The notes: generated by a model not told the origin, from the sequence alone. Numbered from the stretch's first letter, positions 7,771-16,534 are shown. The stretch: 42,583 nucleotides of DNA from CAYQTL01 sp964420405 (GCA_964420405.1 CAYQTL010000034.1:1-42583); one strand, 5' to 3'. Program-made: numbers and translations.

Positions 7771-9266
7771 CCCTCGCGTCCCTCGCCCTCGTGCCTCCGG
7801 TGGTGATCCCGCTGCTGACCGCGGCCAGCTGCGTGCTCGTCGGCAGGCGGCCGGCCGGCCAGCGGGTTGTCGGGGTGACGGGGGCGGCCGTGCACACGGC
7901 GGCGGCGGCATGGCTCGTGATGCTGGTGGATCGACAGGACTTCGCGGTCACCATGCTGGGCGGCTGGACGGCTCCCTTCGGCATCGCCCTGGTCGCCGAC
8001 CGGCTCGGGGCCGCCATGACCCTGATGGCCGCCGTCGTCGGGCTGCTGGGGGCCGTCTTCGCCATCCCCGACCTGGACGGCCTGGGTCGCGAGCCGCACT
8101 TCATGGCCCTGCTGCACCTGCTGCTCGCGGGATGCAGCGGTCTCTTCCTCACCGGCGACCTGTTCAACTTCTACGTCTGGTTCGAGCTGCTGCTGGTGGC
8201 CTCGTTCGGCCTGATGGCGCTGGGCAATCGGCGCGCGCAGCTCGAAGCGACAGCCAAGTATCTGGCCATCAACGTCATCGGATCGATGCTGCTGCTTTCG
8301 GCGGTGGGTCTGCTGTACGCCCTGACGGGGACGTTGAACATGGCCGACCTGGCGCAGCGGCTGGACGCGCTGCATCGGCCCGAGCTGGTCACCGCGATCG
8401 GCATGGTCGTGCTCGTGGCGTTGGCGATCAAGAGTGCGGCGTTCCCGTTCTTCTTCTGGCTGCCGGCCTCCTACCACGCGCCCCCGGTGACGGTGACCGC
8501 CATCTTCGGCGGGCTGATGACGAAGGTCGGGGTCTACGGGCTGATCCGGGTCTTCACGCTGCTCTTCGTCCAGGAGACGGGCACCACCCACACCGTCATC
8601 CTCCTCCTGGGAGCGGGCACCATGGTCACCGGCGTGCTCGGGGCGGTGGCGCAGCACGACATGCGGCGTCTGCTCTCGTTCCACATCATCAGCCAGATCG
8701 GCTACATGCTGATGGGGCTCGGGCTGTTCACGGCGGCCGGCCTGAGCGCGGCGTTCTTCTTCGTGCTGCACATCATCGTCACCAAGACGGCGCTGTTCTT
8801 CGTCAGCGGCGCCGTGGAGCGCGCCACGGGCAGCTTCGAGCTGGATCGGGCCGGGGGCCTGTACGGGAGCCGCCCGGCGCTGGCGGCGCTGTTCATCGTG
8901 CCGGCTCTGTCCCTTGCAGGGATTCCTCCACTGTCCGGGTTCGTCGCCAAGCTGCACGTCGTCCAGGCCGGGCTTGCGGCGCGGCAGCCGGCCATCGTCG
9001 CGGTGGCGCTCGGTGTCGGAGCGCTGACGTTGTACTCCATGGCGAAGATCTGGACCCGGGCCTTCCTCGCCCCTGCCGCCGCGGGCGCGACGCCCGTGCG
9101 TCCCGTGCCGCGGCTGCTCGTCGTGCCGGCGCTGGCGCTGGTCGCACTGACGATCCTGATGGGAGTCGGGGCGCGGCCGCTGATCGCCTACACGGACGCG
9201 GCCGCGCGCTCGCTGATGGACCGCGGCGCCTACGTGGCCGCGGTCCTCGGGGAGGACGGCCGATGA
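7767..9266 (+). CDS. mrpD: Mrp Na+/H+ antiporter subunit D
   Basis: A 499-residue ND2/NuoN-like antiporter subunit with about fourteen membrane helices. NFYVWFELLLVASFGLMALG around residue 135 holds the conserved Glu of the proton channel. The Lys-containing helices IKSAAFPFFFWLPASYHAP and FGGLMTKVGVYGLIRVF follow, then LSFHIISQIGYMLMG and AFFFVLHIIVTKTALFF, all standard in this family. It starts with GTG at 7767 in GTGA, overlapping the mrpC stop, and ends in an ATGA overlap with mrpE. Together with MrpA it provides the proton paths of the complex. Confidence 0.94.
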   Translation: MTLASLALVPPVVIPLLTAASCVLVGRRPAGQRVVGVTGAAVHTAAAAWLVMLVDRQDFAVTMLGGWTAPFGIALVADRLGAAMTLMAAVVGLLGAVFAIPDLDGLGREPHFMALLHLLLAGCSGLFLTGDLFNFYVWFELLLVASFGLMALGNRRAQLEATAKYLAINVIGSMLLLSAVGLLYALTGTLNMADLAQRLDALHRPELVTAIGMVVLVALAIKSAAFPFFFWLPASYHAPPVTVTAIFGGLMTKVGVYGLIRVFTLLFVQETGTTHTVILLLGAGTMVTGVLGAVAQHDMRRLLSFHIISQIGYMLMGLGLFTAAGLSAAFFFVLHIIVTKTALFFVSGAVERATGSFELDRAGGLYGSRPALAALFIVPALSLAGIPPLSGFVAKLHVVQAGLAARQPAIVAVALGVGALTLYSMAKIWTRAFLAPAAAGATPVRPVPRLLVVPALALVALTILMGVGARPLIAYTDAAARSLMDRGAYVAAVLGEDGR

Positions 9267-9736
9267 CGGGTCTGCTGGCCAACCTGCTGCTCGCCCTCGC
9301 CTGGCTGGGGGTGACCGGCGACTTCTCCCTCGCGGGCTTCCATGTGGGCCTCCTGCTGGGGTTCCTCGTTCTCTGGCTGCTGGGGGACGTGGTGGGCGCC
9401 GGAGGCTACGTCCGTCGCGTCCTGGCGGCGCCGAAGCTCGTGACGCTCTTCGCTCGCGAGCTGACGGTGGCCAACCTGCGGGTGGCCCGTGACGTGGTGC
9501 GGCCCCGGCTGCTCGCCACGCCGGCGATCGTCGCCGTCGAGCTGGAGGCCAGGACGGACGTGGAGGTGCTGCTGCTGTCGATCCTGGTGACGATGACGCC
9601 GGGGACCGTGGTCGTGTCCGTGACCCCCGACCGCAGCCGGATGTACGTCTACGCGATGTACGCCGCCGACCACGAGGAGACGCGGCGTCGCATCTCCGGG
9701 ACCTTCGAGCGAAGCGTCCTGGCCATCACCCGGTAG
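9263..9736 (+). CDS. mrpE: Mrp Na+/H+ antiporter subunit E
   Basis: A 157-residue subunit with two N-terminal membrane segments and a soluble C-terminal domain. The family motif is seen as LLSILVTMTPGTVVVSVTPD, and VANLRVARDVVRP precedes it. GGGGAGGAC at 9249-9257 is a good ribosome site for the ATG at 9263, and the gene overlaps mrpD by four bases. MrpE is needed for assembly or full activity of the antiporter in studied species. The length is normal. Confidence 0.92.
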   Translation: MTGLLANLLLALAWLGVTGDFSLAGFHVGLLLGFLVLWLLGDVVGAGGYVRRVLAAPKLVTLFARELTVANLRVARDVVRPRLLATPAIVAVELEARTDVEVLLLSILVTMTPGTVVVSVTPDRSRMYVYAMYAADHEETRRRISGTFERSVLAITR

Positions 9737-9743
9737 GCAGCCC

Positions 9744-10064
9744 ATGCCCATCACCACTGTCGTTCTCCCCTGGGTCCTCACGCTCGTGCTGGTGGCACTG
9801 GGGCTCGGCACCTTCCGCCTGCTCCGCGGTCCCCACGACGTGGACCGGCTCGTCGCCCTCGACATGATCGGGATGCTGCTGGCGACAGTCACGGGGCTGC
9901 TCGCGATCCGGCATCGCGACGAGGCGTACCTCGACCTCGCGCTGGTGATGGTCCTGGTGACGTTCGTTGGGGTGGTCGCCTTGTCGTTCTTCATCCGGCA
10001 CCGCGTTCAGGCACGGGACGCCGAGACAGCTGTGCAGGAGGAGGCGGAGGAGGAGGACGGATGA
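9744..10064 (+). CDS. mrpF: Mrp Na+/H+ antiporter subunit F
   Basis: A 106-residue protein with three membrane segments. FRLLRGPHDVDRLVALDMIG is the family hallmark, with the conserved Asp pair in the second helix, and LDLALVMVLVTFVGVVALSFF closes the membrane part. The C-terminus is a short acidic tail (EEAEEEDG). It begins seven bases after mrpE and overlaps mrpG by four bases (ATGA). Confidence 0.92.
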   Translation: MPITTVVLPWVLTLVLVALGLGTFRLLRGPHDVDRLVALDMIGMLLATVTGLLAIRHRDEAYLDLALVMVLVTFVGVVALSFFIRHRVQARDAETAVQEEAEEEDG

Positions 10065-10453
10065 GGGTCGAAGCGGTCGTCGACGTCGCGGTGGTGGTCC
10101 TCCTGGTACCCGGCACAGCTCTGGTCCTCCTCGGTGCGCTGGGAGTGGTGCGGATGCCCGACCTGTACACGCGGGCGCAGGCGGCGGCGAAGGCGGCCGC
10201 GCTCGGCTCCGTGCTGGTCTTCTCGGCCGCGGGGCTGTCCCTCGGCGGACTGGGTGCGGTGACGAAGAGCGTGGCGATCATCGTCTTCGCCTTCCTCACG
10301 CCGGCGGTCGCCGCCCACGTGATCGTGCGTGCGGCCCACGAGAGCGGCATTCCGATCGGGCCGCCCGGCACCAGGGACGAGCTCCGCGACGGGTCCGGAG
10401 GGAGCGGTCGCGAGGGTCCGGGCCCCGCGGGCGAGGCCAACCCTCCGTCGTGA
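10061..10453 (+). CDS. mrpG: Mrp Na+/H+ antiporter subunit G
   Basis: A 130-residue subunit with three membrane helices. LGALGVVRMPDLYTRAQAA is the MrpG signature, followed by FLTPAVAAHVIVRAAHESGI. The last 30 residues are a Gly/Pro/Glu-rich tail beyond the usual family end. It closes the operon, which therefore holds every subunit needed for a working Mrp complex: fused A-B, C, D, E, F and G. It is convergent with the zinc-ribbon gene 130 bases on; that gap is GC-rich, and I could not place a firm terminator in it. Confidence 0.92.
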   Translation: MRVEAVVDVAVVVLLVPGTALVLLGALGVVRMPDLYTRAQAAAKAAALGSVLVFSAAGLSLGGLGAVTKSVAIIVFAFLTPAVAAHVIVRAAHESGIPIGPPGTRDELRDGSGGSGREGPGPAGEANPPS

Positions 10454-10583
10454 TGCCCCGGGTGCGGCGCAGGGGTGGCCGCCCGGGGGAGGCGCCTTCC
10501 GGCGGGACGCCCGCGTGGTGCGGGGGCCGGCGGGGTCCTCCGGGTCGTCGTGCCGGCGTGCCCGCCCCACGGCGCGGGGTCGC

Positions 10584-11486
10584 TCAGTCCAGCAGGACCT
10601 CGACGCCGACCCAGGTGAGGACCTCGAGGGTGCTGCCGAGCCATCCGGCGCCGAGCGTGCGGAGGGGCCGCGCCGAAGGGGTCGACGAGACCAGGGTCGG
10701 TGCCGGCTCGCGCGGGTGTGCCGCCACCTCGGCACGGACGCGGTCGAGGCCGCCGGCGCGCACCCAGCGCAGGATCGCGGCGAGCTCCTCGGCGTCGAAC
10801 CACACCCCGTGGGCGGAGCAGACGTCGACGATGACCCCCGACTTGGTGCCCCAGTTCTTGCGCAGCATGCGGGTGTCGCAGGCCGGGCACGGCCGGTAGA
10901 AGGGCGCCTTCGAGGCGGTCGCGGCCGCCATGCCTGCACGGAAGGCCGGGGGCGGGGGTGGTGGCGGGACCGTGGCGCTCGGAAGCGCCTCGTCGCGGGC
11001 ACGGCGCACGGCCGACTGGAGGAGGTCGTGGGTCAGCCACATCCCCGCGCACCGGCCGCACTCCAGCACCGGGTGACGCAGGTCCGGGAAGCGGCGGCTG
11101 GCGAGCCGGGCGCCATCGCCGCAGCACGGGCAGACCATCTCGGTCGGCTCGCCGGCGCGACCCTGGGGGAGGATCTCGGTCGCGCAGTGGTGGCAGTAGC
11201 GGGCGCGGTCGCTGATGCGCGCGAAGCAGCTCGGGCAGACGGTGTGCAGGTCCCGCTCGTGGAGCGTGAAGTCGGAGCCGCAGAAGCGGCACTCGGCGGC
11301 TCGCTCCTCGCGGGGCGCGCCGCACGAGGAGCAGCGCACCACCGCCGCGTCATGACCTTTGCCGGACGGCACTGTGACCACCGCCCCGCACGGGCAGCGG
11401 AACTGGGCCCCGCCGTCGAGCCCGGCGGCGTCGAGCTGGCGCGAGCACTCGGGACACGAGACCAGGACCCGCATCGCCACCCCCAT
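10584..11486 (-). CDS. Multi-zinc-ribbon protein with C-terminal TFIIB-type ribbon
   Basis: A 300-residue soluble protein containing at least nine CxxC-type pairs: CPEC, CSSC, CRFC, CPSC, CHHC, CPCC, CGRC, CPAC and a single-Cys DVCSAHG partner. They form several double zinc ribbons in the first 150 residues. The C-terminal half has the zf-TFIIB-like pattern CPACDTRM ... VIVDVCSAHGVWFDAEEL, in which the last ribbon carries His in place of Cys. A proline run (PPPPPPP) links the two halves. Proteins of this make-up are widespread and uncharacterised. No membrane segment or signal peptide is seen. The start may be the ATG at 11486 or the second ATG four codons in; both follow G-runs. The EamA gene lies 39 bases upstream on the same strand, so they may share a transcript. 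Confidence 0.75.
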   Translation of the reverse strand: MGVAMRVLVSCPECSRQLDAAGLDGGAQFRCPCGAVVTVPSGKGHDAAVVRCSSCGAPREERAAECRFCGSDFTLHERDLHTVCPSCFARISDRARYCHHCATEILPQGRAGEPTEMVCPCCGDGARLASRRFPDLRHPVLECGRCAGMWLTHDLLQSAVRRARDEALPSATVPPPPPPPAFRAGMAAATASKAPFYRPCPACDTRMLRKNWGTKSGVIVDVCSAHGVWFDAEELAAILRWVRAGGLDRVRAEVAAHPREPAPTLVSSTPSARPLRTLGAGWLGSTLEVLTWVGVEVLLD

Positions 11487-11525
11487 CCCCCGTCCGGAGA
11501 AACGTATCAGGACGGGGGCGGTTCG

Positions 11526-12470
11526 TCAGCGGCTCGCCGCGGGACGGGGGCGACCCGCGCCGGTCAGCGCGATGCCCAGCAGCACCGCTGCGCCGGCGAC
11601 CACCAGCCGTACGGTCAGGACCTCGTCGAGGACGATCGATCCGAGCACGGCCGTGAGGACGGGCACGGCGAGCTGGGCGGTGGCGGCGCCGCTCGCCGTC
11701 AGCCGCGCGACGGCGGCGTACCACAGGATGCTGCCGAGGCTCGTGGCGACCGCGCCCGACAGGGCCGCGAGGGTGGCCGTCCGCAGGGTGAGAGAGATCG
11801 CCGGCGCCAGCGGGGCGGAGACGACGACCACCAGCAGCAGCGCCCGGGCGTGGTTGCCGGCGTTCACGGCCACCGCGTCCCGCACCCCACGTCCCCGCAG
11901 CGAGTACGCCCCCCAGGCGGTCCCGGCAGCGAGCATCAGCGCGGCGGCGGACGCGGGCGGGGCCGACAGGCCGGGCGTCAGCAGGGCGGCGAGCCCTGCG
12001 AGGGCGGTTCCCAGACCGGTCCACTGACCGGGTCGCGGCCGTTCGCCGCGCACCAGGCCGTGGACGAGCATCGTCCCCTGCGCGGCGCCGAAGAACAGCA
12101 GGGTCGCGGTGGCGGCGTCGACGGAGGCGATCGCCCAGGTGCTCAGGACGGTGCACGCCACCAGCAGGGACGCCGACAGCCACGAGCCCCGCTCCGCCGT
12201 AGGCCCGTCGCGGCGGGCGCCGTGGTGGATCGCGAGCAGCGCCGCCGCGGCCGCAGCGACCCGTACAAGGGTGTAGCCGACCGGGTCGGCACCACTGCCG
12301 CCGAGGGCGAGCCGCCCGATCACCGTGCCCGCCGCCATGCACAGAAGGGCGCCGGCCACGAACGCGGCGGCGGGACCGTCGCGCCGGAGGCGGTCGAGGC
12401 CTGCGGAGGACGGAATCGCGGGGGCTGGGCTCGGCAGCACCTGCGGCAGCTCGACAGTGAGCGTGGTCAC
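11526..12470 (-). CDS. EamA family (DMT) transporter
   Basis: A 314-residue inner-membrane protein with ten predicted helices in two EamA repeats, roughly 33-155 and 165-300. STWAIASVDAATATLLFF with the following basic HGLVRGERPRPGQWTG, and AQLAVPVLTAVLGSIVLDEVLT in the second repeat, are typical of drug/metabolite exporters of this superfamily. The start is GTG at 12470, with a soluble 30-residue N-terminal extension. The substrate cannot be named. It is probably co-transcribed with the zinc-ribbon gene downstream. It faces the tricorn gene across a 472-bp region holding a paired hexamer element. Confidence 0.85.
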   Translation of the reverse strand: MTTLTVELPQVLPSPAPAIPSSAGLDRLRRDGPAAAFVAGALLCMAAGTVIGRLALGGSGADPVGYTLVRVAAAAAALLAIHHGARRDGPTAERGSWLSASLLVACTVLSTWAIASVDAATATLLFFGAAQGTMLVHGLVRGERPRPGQWTGLGTALAGLAALLTPGLSAPPASAAALMLAAGTAWGAYSLRGRGVRDAVAVNAGNHARALLLVVVVSAPLAPAISLTLRTATLAALSGAVATSLGSILWYAAVARLTASGAATAQLAVPVLTAVLGSIVLDEVLTVRLVVAGAAVLLGIALTGAGRPRPAASR

Positions 12471-12595
12471 GGCTCGGCTCCGGGAGTGGGATCGGCGGGA
12501 CGCGGATCGCGTGTGGCGCCGTCAGGTGGCTCTACGGGGCGGGTCGGCGGCGGCCGCCATCGGCGAGCACGGACGCCGACAGCACCCGCCCTCGA

Positions 12596-12659
12596 GATCC
12601 CGCTCCGATCCCGGTCCCTATCCGATCCCGATCCCGATCCCGATCCCGTTCCCGATGCC
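12596..12659 (+). repeat. GATCCC hexamer array, left arm of inverted pair
   Basis: About ten period-6 units; 12622-12655 is the cleanest stretch, of CCGATC/CCCGTT type. It is the reverse complement of the array at 12754-12784, with 94 bases between. Confidence 0.8.
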
Positions 12660-12753
12660 AGGCGTTCGAACGAGACAGCATGAGGGCATGAGCACCCCGA
12701 GCACTGGCTCGAGGCTCTCCTCGCCCGCCCGGCCGTGTATCGAGGGTGAAGCC

Positions 12754-12784
12754 ATCGGGATCGGGATCGGGATCGGGACCGGAT
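12754..12784 (+). repeat. GGGATC hexamer array, right arm of inverted pair
   Basis: Four GGG tracts at 6-bp spacing with ATC between, enough for one intramolecular G-quadruplex. It can pair with the left arm at 12596-12659. Confidence 0.8.
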
Positions 12785-12942
12785 GGCGAGCGTCGGGATC
12801 GCCAACGCCTCCGCCCGACGTCGCGGCAACGACGGACGAACCGAAGGCGCTCCCGTACGTAGGACACTGACAGGTGCGCGACAGGAAGTGAGCAGGCGCG
12901 CGTCCGGCGGGGCGCGTCGCGGCGCGCCAGGGGAGGGCACGG

Positions 12943-15900
12943 ATGAGACGAGGGAGCTGGTCGATCGTGGTGGTGGCGGTGGCATTCGCGGCGGCGCTCG
13001 GTGCTCACGCCGCATCGGCGGGGGTCGACGCGCGGCTGATGCGGTACCCGGACGTGTCGGCGGAGCGGATCGCGTTCGTGTACGCCGGGGACATCTGGGT
13101 GGTGGATCGCGACGGGGGGCCGGCGAGCCGGCTCAGCTCGCCGCCCGGTGAGGAGGCGTTCCCGCGGTTCTCGCCGGACGGCGGCCGGATCGCCTTCACC
13201 GGCAACTACGACGGCAACAGCGACGTGTACGTGATCCCCGCGACGGGCGGCACGCCCCACCGCGTGACCCACCACCCGGAGGAGGACCGGCTGCTCGACT
13301 GGACGCCCGACGGCGACGGGCTGCTGCTCGCGTCGGGGCGCACCAGCCCGCTCGGCCGTCTGATGCAGCTGTACACGGTGTCGGCCGAGGGCGGCCTGCC
13401 GAAGAAGCTGCCGCCACCGTACGGCGAGTTCGGCGCCCTGTCGCCGGACGGTCGCGTGCTGGCGTACACGCCCAAGGGCCGCGAGTACCGCAACTGGAAG
13501 CGGTACCGCGGCGGGCTCGCGCCGGACATCTGGCTGCTCGACCTGGAGACCCTCGACGCGCGCAACATCTCGGACTCTGACGCCAACGACATGCAGCCGA
13601 TGTGGTACGGCGACACGCTGTACTTCCTGTCCGACCGCGGGCCGGCCCAGCGGCTCAACCTGTGGGCGGTGGGGGCGGCCGGCGGCACGCCGCGGCAGGT
13701 GACGCGGTTCACCGACTTCGACGTCACCTGGCCGGCGATCGGCCCCGACGCGATCGTGTTCCAGGCCGGCGGCCGGCTGTGGCTGCTCGACCTGGCGACC
13801 GAGAAGGCCGCCGAGGTGGACGTCGACGTGGTGACCGACCTGTCGACGGTGCGGCCGCGACGGGTGAACGTCGGCGACCTGGTGGCCGGCGGCGGGATCT
13901 CGCCATCGGGCAAGCGGGCGGTGATCGAGGCCCGTGGCAACGTCTACACGGTGCCCGCCGAGCACGGGCCGATCCGGCAGCTGACCGCCACCTCCGGGGT
14001 CGCCGAGCGCTATCCGGCGTGGTCGCCCGACGGCGAGCACGTGGCGTACTGGAGCGACGCCTCGGGAGAGTACGAGCTGGTGCTGCAGGCCGCCGACGGG
14101 TCCGGCGAGCCCGAAACCGTCACCTCGTTGGGCCCCGGCTATCGCTACCGGCCGATGTGGTCGCCGGACTCGGGCTCGATCGCGTTCCTCGACCACACCG
14201 CCACCATCCGGGTGCTCGACCTCGACAGCCGCGAGCTCGTCGAGGTCGACCGGCTGCCGGTGGCGCTGCACGGGGGGCGCGAGTCGTTCGAGGTGAGCTG
14301 GTCTGCCGACAGCCGGTGGATCGCCTACTCCCGGGGCCTGGACGCGGCGCGGACCGCGGTCTTCGTGTTCGACACCGACGCCGGAACCCGTCACCAGCTG
14401 ACGTCGGGCTCCTACAGCGACTCGAGCCCGTGGTTCGACCCCGCCGGGAAGTACCTCTACTACCTTTCCGACCGCGACCTGTCGCCGGTCTACTCGGATC
14501 TCGACTCGACGTGGGTCTACCCGAACACGACGGTGCTGATGGCGGGCTCTCTCCGCGACGACGTGCCGTCGCCGCTGGCGCCGCGCAACGACGAGGAGGA
14601 GGGGAACGGGGAGGACGAGGGCGGCGACGACGCGGAGAAGGGCGACGCCGGCGGCGAGAAGGACTCCGACGACGAGGACGGCGAGCCCCGAGATGACGAG
14701 GCGGCCCCCGAGCCGGTGGAGATCGACCTCGAGGGTTTCGAGGGCCGGATCGTGCAGCTGCCTGTGGAGTCCGGCAACTTCGGCGAGCTGCGGGCGGTGG
14801 AAGGCAAGGTCGTGTACCGGCGCACCCCGCGCAAGGGGGCGGCCGACGGCCCGAGCCCGGTGAAGCTGTGGGACCTGGAGGAGCGCGAGGAGTCGACCGT
14901 GCTCGACGACGCCGACGGCTTCGGGATCTCGGCCGACGGGAAGAAGATGATCGCCGCCGCCGGAGGCACCTGGGCGATCGTCGACGTGGCGCCGGGGCAG
15001 AAGCTCGAGACGCCGCTACGCCTCGGTGAGCTGGAGACGGTGCTCGACCCGCGCGCCGAGTGGCGCCAGATCTTCACCGACGTGTGGCGGACCTACCGCG
15101 ACATCTTCTACGACCCAACCCTCCACGGCCTCGACTGGGACGCGCTGCGCGAGCGGTACGGTGCGCTGATCGACGACGCCGTCACCCGCTGGGACGTGAA
15201 CGTGGTGATCGGCGAGCTGATCGGCGAGGTCAACGCCTCGCACACCTACGTCGGCGGCGGCGACGTCGAGACCCCGCGCTCGCGGCAGGTGGGCCTGCTC
15301 GGCGTCGACTGGGAGCTGTCGGGCGGCGCCTACCGGATCGCCCGGATCCTCGAGGCGGCGCCGTGGGACGCCGGCGTGCGCTCGCCGCTGGCCGCTCCGG
15401 GCGTCGACGTCGCCGAGGGCGACTACGTGCTCGCCGTCAACGGGCGGCCCCTCGACCCGGCGCGTGACCCGTACGCGCCGTTCGAGGGGCTCGCCGGCGA
15501 GGCGGTGCTGCTGACGGTCAACGACCGGCCGACCGCCGACGGCGCCCGCGAGGTGCTGGTGGAGACGCTGCGCGACGAGGGCCGGCTGCGCTACCTCGAG
15601 TGGGTCGAGGACAACCGGCGCCGGGTCGAGGAGCTCAGCGACGGCCGGATCGGCTACGTGTTCGTGCCGGACACCGGCATCCGGGGCCAGACCGAGCTGG
15701 TGCGGCAGTTCCAGAGCCAGCTCCACCACGACGGCCTGATCGTGGACGAGCGGTTCAACGGCGGCGGCCAGATCCCGGACCGGTTCGTGGAGCTGATCAG
15801 CCGGCCGAAGGTGTCGTGGATCTCCTTCCGCCACGGCGAGAACTGGTCGTGGCCGCCGGTCACCCACGTCGGTCCGAAGGCGATGCTGATCAACGGCTGG

Positions 15901-16248
15901 GCCGGCTCGGGCGGGGACGCGTTCCCGTTCATCTTCAAGTACCTGGACGTGGGTCCGCTGGTCGGCGAGCGGACCTGGGGCGGGCTGATCGGGCCGGCCA
16001 CCGGCCACGCGCTGATCGACGGCGGCGGCCACACCGCGCCGCAGGGGCGGTTCTTCGTCCCGGGCGAGGGCTGGTTCCCCGAGGGCCACGGCGTCGACCC
16101 GGACGTTCCGGTGATCGACCACCCCGGGGCCATGGCCAAGGGCGGCGATCCGCAGCTCGAGAAGGGCGTCGAGGTGGTGCTCGAGATGCTCGAGCGGAAC
16201 CCGCCGTCCGAGCCCGAGGCGCCGCCGTTCGAGAGCCGTGTCCCGTAG
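12943..16248 (+). CDS. Secreted tricorn-type protease (S41)
   Basis: This 1101-residue protein is a homologue of the tricorn protease, which cuts short peptides. Residues 1-26 are a signal peptide (ending AHAASA), so it acts outside the cytoplasm, unlike archaeal tricorn. Two beta-propeller regions follow (about 30-300 and 310-550), with repeats such as FSPDGGRIAFTGNYDGNSD and WSPDGEHVAYWSDASGEYE. Residues 548-590 are a strongly acidic linker. A helical core domain starts near 705, a PDZ-like part lies at about 785-865, and the S41 catalytic domain ends the chain. The tetrad can be placed: Ser766-His767 (NASHTY), Ser989 (GWAGSGGDAF) and Glu1047 (FPEGHGVD). The 58-residue spacing from Ser to Glu equals that of Thermoplasma tricorn. 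The gene stands alone. Confidence 0.92.
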   Translation: MRRGSWSIVVVAVAFAAALGAHAASAGVDARLMRYPDVSAERIAFVYAGDIWVVDRDGGPASRLSSPPGEEAFPRFSPDGGRIAFTGNYDGNSDVYVIPATGGTPHRVTHHPEEDRLLDWTPDGDGLLLASGRTSPLGRLMQLYTVSAEGGLPKKLPPPYGEFGALSPDGRVLAYTPKGREYRNWKRYRGGLAPDIWLLDLETLDARNISDSDANDMQPMWYGDTLYFLSDRGPAQRLNLWAVGAAGGTPRQVTRFTDFDVTWPAIGPDAIVFQAGGRLWLLDLATEKAAEVDVDVVTDLSTVRPRRVNVGDLVAGGGISPSGKRAVIEARGNVYTVPAEHGPIRQLTATSGVAERYPAWSPDGEHVAYWSDASGEYELVLQAADGSGEPETVTSLGPGYRYRPMWSPDSGSIAFLDHTATIRVLDLDSRELVEVDRLPVALHGGRESFEVSWSADSRWIAYSRGLDAARTAVFVFDTDAGTRHQLTSGSYSDSSPWFDPAGKYLYYLSDRDLSPVYSDLDSTWVYPNTTVLMAGSLRDDVPSPLAPRNDEEEGNGEDEGGDDAEKGDAGGEKDSDDEDGEPRDDEAAPEPVEIDLEGFEGRIVQLPVESGNFGELRAVEGKVVYRRTPRKGAADGPSPVKLWDLEEREESTVLDDADGFGISADGKKMIAAAGGTWAIVDVAPGQKLETPLRLGELETVLDPRAEWRQIFTDVWRTYRDIFYDPTLHGLDWDALRERYGALIDDAVTRWDVNVVIGELIGEVNASHTYVGGGDVETPRSRQVGLLGVDWELSGGAYRIARILEAAPWDAGVRSPLAAPGVDVAEGDYVLAVNGRPLDPARDPYAPFEGLAGEAVLLTVNDRPTADGAREVLVETLRDEGRLRYLEWVEDNRRRVEELSDGRIGYVFVPDTGIRGQTELVRQFQSQLHHDGLIVDERFNGGGQIPDRFVELISRPKVSWISFRHGENWSWPPVTHVGPKAMLINGWAGSGGDAFPFIFKYLDVGPLVGERTWGGLIGPATGHALIDGGGHTAPQGRFFVPGEGWFPEGHGVDPDVPVIDHPGAMAKGGDPQLEKGVEVVLEMLERNPPSEPEAPPFESRVP

Positions 16249-16259
16249 CACCGGCGACC

Positions 16260-16310
16260 GCGGGGCCCGGGTGGGGCGGTCGGGAGGGCGACCGTCACAC
16301 CGGGCCCCGC
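16260..16310 (+). terminator. Long hairpin after the tricorn gene
   Basis: An 11-bp perfect inverted repeat (16260-16270 with 16300-16310, GCGGGGCCCGG type) encloses a second small hairpin (CGGTCG/CGACCG). It begins 12 bases after the stop codon. No T-run follows, so a Rho-independent role is uncertain. Confidence 0.45.
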
Positions 16311-16326
16311 GCTCCCCGCTGCTCCG

Positions 16327-16345
16327 GGCTGAGCTCCGCTCAGCC
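16327..16345. terminator. Perfect 8-bp hairpin between convergent genes
   Basis: GGCTGAGC and GCTCAGCC pair around a three-base loop. There is no T-run on either side. It could serve either convergent gene or be chance. Confidence 0.3.
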
Positions 16346-16410
16346 GAGGACGATCCGCGGGTGCGGTCGTGTCTGAGTGCCGCCGGCTGGTGACCGGTCG
16401 AGGAGGACTC

Positions 16411-16442
16411 ACCGCAGAGAGCGCAGAGAACGCGGAGAAACC
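16411..16442 (+). repeat. CGCAGAG-type dispersed intergenic repeat, copy 1
   Basis: ACCGCAGAG, AGCGCAGAG and AACGCGGAGAAAC stand in tandem at a 9- to 10-bp period. I recognise this repeat from intergenic DNA of several deep-branching soil and sediment bacteria, where it is often mis-translated as Leu-Cys-Ala-Leu-Cys peptides. A second, worn copy is at 16853-16884. Confidence 0.6.
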
Positions 16443-16534
16443 GCAGGCCCTCGACCCGAGACGCAAGCGGTTGGCCGGCGTGGCCGGCGGGAAGGCTGCC
16501 CCGGCACCGGGGCCGGGCAGTTGACGTCGCGGGC

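Larger units (their letters stand above)
12471..12942. other. Divergent intergenic region with paired hexamer arrays
   Basis: These 472 bases separate the divergent EamA and tricorn genes. They hold a C-rich hexamer array (12596-12659), a 94-base spacer and a G-rich array (12754-12784). The remaining sequence shows scattered single GGGATCGG copies near 12490 but no protein-like frame and no convincing promoter boxes. Confidence 0.6.

Noticed and set aside
10329..12683. A 784-residue plus-strand frame over the zinc-ribbon and EamA genes
   Set aside because: It is a shadow frame held open by GC bias and by the period-6 array at its end.
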